Assembly (NCBI RefSeq): GCF_000340215.1
Contig: NW_006921536.1
Location: 2,829,016 to 2,893,015, forward strand
Reading direction: 5' to 3'
DNA from: Pseudocercospora fijiensis CIRAD86
Lineage: Eukaryota > Ascomycota > Dothideomycetes > Mycosphaerellales > Mycosphaerellaceae
DNA: 64,000 nucleotides
Part shown: piece by piece, positions 60,005 to 64,000 of the stretch
How positions within the stretch are numbered: the first letter of the stretch is position 1
Layout of the letters: the number at the start of each line of letters is the position of its first letter
Notes under the pieces: generated by a model
Told to the model about the DNA's origin: nothing
The model's database searches: none
What the model saw: only the letters and a program-made list of their open reading frames with translations
Program-made: the position numbers and the translations under genes

Positions 60005-60695
60005 GTCCTGTCTAGAACGCTTATAGCGAGTCTTATCTAATACGCTAATAGCGAGTACTATCCGGAACGCCTATAGCGAGTTCTATCTAAAACGCTTATA
60101 GCGAGTTTTATCTAGGACGCTTATAGCGAATCTTAGTTAATATACTAATAGCGAGTACTATCTAGAACGCCTATAGTAAGCCCTATCTAAAACGCTTATA
60201 GCGAGTCCTATCTAGAACGCTTATAGCGAATCTTAGTTAATATACTAATAGCGAATCTTATCTAGAACGCCTATAGTAAGTCTTATCCGGAACGTTTATA
60301 GCGAGACTTATCCGGAACGCCTATAGCGAGTCCTATCCGAAACGCTTATAGCGAGTCTTATCTAGGACGCTTATAGCGAATCTTAGTTAATACGCTAATA
60401 GCGAATCTTATCCGAAACGCTTATAGCGAGTCTTATTCGGAACGCCTATAGCGAGCATTATCTAGAACGTCTATAGTACTTCTAATCTAATATGCTAATA
60501 GCGAGTCTTATCTAGAACGCTTATAGCGAGTCTTATCTAGGACGCTTATAGCGAATCTTAGTCGGAATATTTATAGCGAATCTTATTTAGAACGCCTATA
60601 CTAAGTCTTATCTAAAACGTTTATAGTAATTCTAATCTAGAACGCTAATAGCTATTAGCGAGTACTATCTAGAACGCTTATAGCGAGTCTTACTA
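60005..60695. repeat. 25-bp minisatellite, about 27 units
   Basis: Tandem array with a 25-bp period; the core of each unit is AACGCTTATAGCGAGTCTTA. Each unit contains the small inverted repeat CGCT-(T/A)AT-AGCG. Units differ mostly by C/T and G/A, so the array is RIP-affected too. It starts directly at the end of the F2 LTR and ends about 350 bp before the transcription-factor gene. Confidence 0.93.
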
Positions 60696-60763
60696 AGAAT
60701 ACGTTTAATACTTCTATTTATTCTATACGCCTTACTGCTAATTTAATTCCGTCGGTAGGCGTA

Positions 60764-60786
60764 CGTCCGCGCCGGCGGCGCGGACG
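60764..60786. other. GC-rich perfect hairpin at the edge of the repeat block
   Basis: CGTCCGCGCC and its exact reverse complement GGCGCGGACG separated by GGC. Ten G/C-rich pairs with a 3-nt loop, at the point where base composition changes from RIP-type to normal. Confidence 0.8.
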
Positions 60787-60789
60787 GTA

Positions 60790-61050
60790 GGCTAGTTTTG
60801 TATGTAGGTAAGTAAGCGCGCACGTGCTTCCTCCCCAGCCGAGCCTCTGCACGAGCGGGCGGGCGGGCGCGGGGTTGCCGCCGAAAGGAAAGATCCGAGC
60901 GCAGACTTTTGTTCCTCCACCTCCCATCTTCACAGACAGTTCATCGGCTCCAACGCGCTTCACTTCCACGCTCCGCTCCGCATGCCGTCGTGGTCGAGGT
61001 CGAGGTCGAGGTCGAGGTCGATATCGGGCTCCACTGCCTAGGCTGGCCCG
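60790..61050 (+). promoter_or_regulatory. Likely promoter and 5' UTR of the transcription-factor gene
   Basis: Normal-composition DNA with pyrimidine-rich stretches (CTTCCTCCCCAGCC; TTGTTCCTCCACCTCCC) as often found near fungal transcription starts. No TATA or CCAAT box could be pointed to. A GGTCGA hexanucleotide run lies at 60,990-61,020. Role inferred from position only. Confidence 0.4.
60990..61020. repeat. GGTCGA hexanucleotide microsatellite
   Basis: About five consecutive GGTCGA units (GAGGTCGAGGTCGAGG) ending 30 bp before the ATG; likely in the 5' UTR. Confidence 0.85.
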
Positions 61051-63903
61051 ATGGAAAATGACCTTCCCTACCCGGCGGCAGGGACGTTGATCAAGGCCCA
61101 GCCCAGCCCGGCTGCTGCCGGAGCCTCTGTCGATGCTGCTGACAACGATGCACGCGCCGCACCCGCAAAACGCCCTCGTACTGCCGGCGATGCGACCGAC
61201 GGCGATGCAGCATCAGCATCGCTATCAGCATCGAATGGTGCGACTGGCCCCAACGGCAGCAATGCCACGACGACCGGCATCCAGCCCGCGCAGCGCCTCT
61301 ACAGTTGTGGCAAGTGCAGCAAGAGCTATGCCCGCCTCGATCATCTATCGAGACATGTTCGCATGCATACGCAGGAAAAGCCATACGCTTGCCAAGTTTG
61401 CACCAAGGCCTTTGCACGCGCCGACTTACTGAAGCGTCACACTCTTGGCCATTCGAAGGATGATCCCCAGTCGAAGCCTACTATTATTCAGCATAGCCGA
61501 GTGTCTCAAGCGTGCGAAGCCTGTGCGGCACTTCACCTCAAGTGCGAAGAAGAGAAGCCGTGCAAGCGGTGTACGAAGAAGGGCATAGCGTGCAACTACA
61601 CGGCCAACTTTGGACCAAGCGACATTCATCACTCACCTACGCAGAATGCAAACTCACCTCCTTATGCACAGCCGTACAGCAATGATTTTGCGCCACAGCC
61701 ATATGGTAACAATGTCTCGCCCATGCAGAATATGCAGAATCTGCAGAATCTGCACCAAATGCATCACACACCTCCGATGCAACATGGAAATTCATATCCC
61801 GCGCCTGGCCAGCAAATGACGCCCATGCAGATGGAGCAGCCACCGCCAGCACCACCGCCAGCACCAATGGCCATCGATCCGGCAATGCTGCCAACACCGG
61901 CGCAGCAACCCAACATGTTTGATTATCTGCGAGACAAGATGATGCCTCCCGCTAGCCAGGCCACCGGCGTCCAAGCCATGGACTTCCAAGCCGGGCCATG
62001 GACTCCTCGCGAGCTGTTTGACTTCGGCGTTGACACCAATATGGACCTCAACGAGATGGATCTTACTTTCCTCGATGCCTATAACAACGCGAACCCCTTT
62101 GATCTCAGGACTCCGAGCATAGGCTTCCCCACAGCAGGATCGGATGTTGTGCAAAGCTACACCGCTGCTTCGTCGGAGCCGCCTATTGATAGACACGCAC
62201 TACCAAAAGCATCCGTTTGGCGTTTTAGACCGATTTCGAAGGATAGCGGGAGCGCCGAGCAAGCGAACCTGTCGCTGCCTACGCCTACTAGTCTTGATAT
62301 CGAGAGACGCGTGACTACAGAACCCCTCTCCCAGATATCTCGAGACAGGATTCTGGCTATGATACTCAGCACCTGCAAGCCTAACAGTATACCGCGTGCC
62401 GTCTCGTGCTTTCCATCTCTGAGTCTCCTGGACAGCCTCTTCCAATTCTCGCTAACTTCTCCGGGCTCACATGCAAAGCACTGGATCCACGCACCTACAC
62501 TGCTAGCGGGCGTTGCGAGGCCCGAAGTCCTTGCAGCAATCGTGGCAGCTGGAGCTGTTTTGACCCCAGATGCATCGATACGCAAGGTCGGCTATGCAAT
62601 ACAGGAAGCGATCAGGAGTGCTGTATCAGTGCAGATCGAGGATGACAACACGCTTATGCGAGATCTCACCATCATGCAAGCCTCGCTCCTTCAGCTCAAA
62701 ATCGGCTTGTGGAGCGGTGACTCCCGCAAGATGGAACTTGCAGAAGGCTTTCAACAGGTGCTTGTCACCATGGCTCGTCGTGGTGGACTATTCCGTCGTG
62801 GAACCTACGAGCGAATCGTTCCTGAAGCAGACGATGAAGCCGAAGCTCTTGAAGACAAATGGAGGAAATGGGTGAAGCAAGAGTCCAGGAAGCGATTCGC
62901 GCTGCATTTATTCCGGCACGACCTTGAAGCATCGGTCTCCTTACTCAGTAGCCCTTTGATATCATATGCCGAGCTTTACCTGCCACTACCGGAGTCCGAG
63001 AGCCTATGGCATGCGCCTTCTGCAGAATCTTGGAAGGCAACGTACATGCGCAATCCTGGTCCCAGGCATGAGCGACAGCCATCATTGGTCGATTGCATTC
63101 AGGACCTCGACATTCTAGGGGTCCGCGACATCTTCTTTGACCAGAGGCAAGCCAGTATGGCCGTCCTCGGTGCGGCCTGGCGCATGATCTGGGAATACAG
63201 ACAGCTGGATTCATCGTTGAAAGACGTCAACAATCAATGGAGTAATGGCAACCTGTTGATGAACACGAGACATGGCGAGTTAACAAAGCTTCTCCAATGT
63301 TTCCGAATAAGCTCGGTTGAAGACACGAAAGTCACGCTCATCGTCGAGCTGCTGCTCATGCACCTACACATGTCTCTCGATGATGTGCAGCTTTTTGCAG
63401 GTGTTGAAGGCGAAGAGGAATCTAGAAGAGTTTACCCGTCCCTCGTGCAGTGGACTAAGACGACTACGGCTCGCCAAGCGCTGTGGCACGCAGGGCAGGT
63501 AATTCGAGCCGCAAGGGAACTTCGACCAAGTCTGATATGCGATTTCGCTGCGATTGCCGTATATCAAGCAAGTCTTGCGTTTTGGGCTTATGGGATAGTG
63601 AGCCGAGCCACCGAACCAGGACCGTTTGCGAACAATGGCATCACCGCTTTGCTTGATGGCGCGGACGACAATGCTGTGAAGCGCTGGATATTGAATGGCA
63701 AAGCTAACGCCGCTATCCGAACGTGGATCAACAAGCCTACCTCACCCCCAGCTGAGACTGCGGTCATGATCTCGAATCCAGATGAAGTTCTCGGCGCCGT
63801 GGTTACAGCCATGCGAAGAAACCACAATGAGACCAGGAACCCGCCTTTGGTCGACAATCTTATTAATATCATGGAAGGACTCCGGAAGGCTGCCAGGACA
63901 TAG
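61051..63903 (+). CDS. Transcription factor with two C2H2 fingers and a Zn2Cys6 cluster
   Basis: 950 residues, one exon, TAG stop. An N-terminal Ala-rich region with a basic patch (AKRPRTAG, residues 39-46) may be a nuclear signal. Two C2H2 fingers: C86-x2-C89-x12-H102-x3-H106 and C114-x2-C117-x12-H130-x3-H134. Then a fungal binuclear cluster C155-x2-C158-x6-C165-x5-C171-x2-C174-x6-C181. A Met/Gln/Pro-rich linker follows (about 190-290). The second half, from about residue 440, has the [21 protein letters not shown] and [12 protein letters not shown] words of the fungal-specific transcription factor domain (PF04082). Such dual-finger factors are known only in fungi and act in the nucleus as sequence-specific regulators. 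Targets cannot be told. The start is the first ATG giving the whole frame. Base and codon use are normal, with plentiful CA and TG, unlike everything to its left. Overlapping frames on both strands are shadows. Confidence 0.96.
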   Translation: MENDLPYPAAGTLIKAQPSPAAAGASVDAADNDARAAPAKRPRTAGDATDGDAASASLSASNGATGPNGSNATTTGIQPAQRLYSCGKCSKSYARLDHLSRHVRMHTQEKPYACQVCTKAFARADLLKRHTLGHSKDDPQSKPTIIQHSRVSQACEACAALHLKCEEEKPCKRCTKKGIACNYTANFGPSDIHHSPTQNANSPPYAQPYSNDFAPQPYGNNVSPMQNMQNLQNLHQMHHTPPMQHGNSYPAPGQQMTPMQMEQPPPAPPPAPMAIDPAMLPTPAQQPNMFDYLRDKMMPPASQATGVQAMDFQAGPWTPRELFDFGVDTNMDLNEMDLTFLDAYNNANPFDLRTPSIGFPTAGSDVVQSYTAASSEPPIDRHALPKASVWRFRPISKDSGSAEQANLSLPTPTSLDIERRVTTEPLSQISRDRILAMILSTCKPNSIPRAVSCFPSLSLLDSLFQFSLTSPGSHAKHWIHAPTLLAGVARPEVLAAIVAAGAVLTPDASIRKVGYAIQEAIRSAVSVQIEDDNTLMRDLTIMQASLLQLKIGLWSGDSRKMELAEGFQQVLVTMARRGGLFRRGTYERIVPEADDEAEALEDKWRKWVKQESRKRFALHLFRHDLEASVSLLSSPLISYAELYLPLPESESLWHAPSAESWKATYMRNPGPRHERQPSLVDCIQDLDILGVRDIFFDQRQASMAVLGAAWRMIWEYRQLDSSLKDVNNQWSNGNLLMNTRHGELTKLLQCFRISSVEDTKVTLIVELLLMHLHMSLDDVQLFAGVEGEEESRRVYPSLVQWTKTTTARQALWHAGQVIRAARELRPSLICDFAAIAVYQASLAFWAYGIVSRATEPGPFANNGITALLDGADDNAVKRWILNGKANAAIRTWINKPTSPPAETAVMISNPDEVLGAVVTAMRRNHNETRNPPLVDNLINIMEGLRKAART

Positions 63904-64000
63904 GACGTTGGGCGCTGCTTGTGCATACCAGAGTCTTTCCCATTTTAGTTCTCACGGGTCCGTCTGGCAACACTGCCGATCAAGGGAAGAGCATGAGAAA
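63904..64000 (+). other. 3' flank of the transcription-factor gene
   Basis: 97 bp of normal composition after the stop; presumably 3' UTR. No polyadenylation signal is evident before the window ends. Confidence 0.5.

Noticed and set aside
1..60760. CpG methylation decay as cause of the mutation pattern
   Set aside because: CpG is abundant in the block; the depleted step is CpA/TpG, which points to RIP instead.
60718..61090. Frames of 83 (minus) and 88 (plus) codons upstream of the transcription factor
   Set aside because: They overlap the hairpin, microsatellite and promoter region, have no ATG at the given starts that fits a gene, and give low-complexity Arg/Pro/Gly translations.
61068..63926. 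Numerous overlapping frames on both strands in the transcription-factor gene
   Set aside because: Shadows of the 950-codon frame, caused by its GC-rich codon use; none has domain features.
1..64000. tRNA, rRNA, CRISPR or telomeric repeats
   Set aside because: No cloverleaf-like, rRNA-like, spaced-repeat or TTAGGG-type sequence was noticed.

Overview
The window looks like a filamentous ascomycete (Pezizomycotina, possibly Dothideomycetes; the class is a guess). Two things point there: a long intronless gene for a dual C2H2 plus Zn2Cys6 fungal transcription factor at the right end, and about 60.7 kb of transposons carrying the signature of repeat-induced point mutation (RIP). In the transposon block CpA and TpG are almost absent on both strands, TpA is in large excess and CpG is kept. 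CAA, CAG and TGG codons therefore became stops, and ATG became ATA. This explains why almost no open frame survives there, although conserved retroelement proteins can be read straight through the RIP-type stops.

The block is a Russian-doll nest of Ty3/gypsy LTR retrotransposons, all coding on the minus strand. The oldest traceable element, C, is a chromodomain element split into three pieces: 53,708-56,898 (gag), 26,343-29,315 (end of gag, protease, reverse transcriptase, RNase H) and 7,894-13,995 (integrase, chromodomain, extra ORF). Element E (29,316-53,707, 190-bp LTRs, target duplication ATTAT/ATTGT) sits in the gag of C. Element F (41,622-52,812, identical-length 197-bp LTRs, target duplication TTTAG) sits in the gag of E. 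A PIF/Harbinger-type DNA transposon G (47,294-51,284, inverted termini) sits in the gag of F. Element A2 (13,996-26,342, 283-bp LTRs) sits in the RNase H of C, and a second copy A1 (1-7,893, cut by the window edge) sits in the extra ORF of C. To the right lie an unidentified decayed plus-strand ORF (56,899-58,040), a truncated second copy of F (58,041-60,004) and a 25-bp minisatellite (60,005-60,695).

The most unusual content is the large extra ORF in the env-like position, downstream of integrase, in three of the elements. A2 carries about 922 codons (14,456-17,223), C more than 1,200 codons (7,894 to about 11,640) and E about 1,500 codons (about 29,699-34,300). I recognise no domain in any of them. 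Element A also carries a recurring GC-cored palindrome in its leader, between its ORFs and after its last ORF; F has one copy.

From about 60,790 base composition returns abruptly to normal. The only apparently intact gene is the transcription factor at 61,051-63,903 (950 residues). No tRNA, rRNA, CRISPR or bacterial-type feature was seen.
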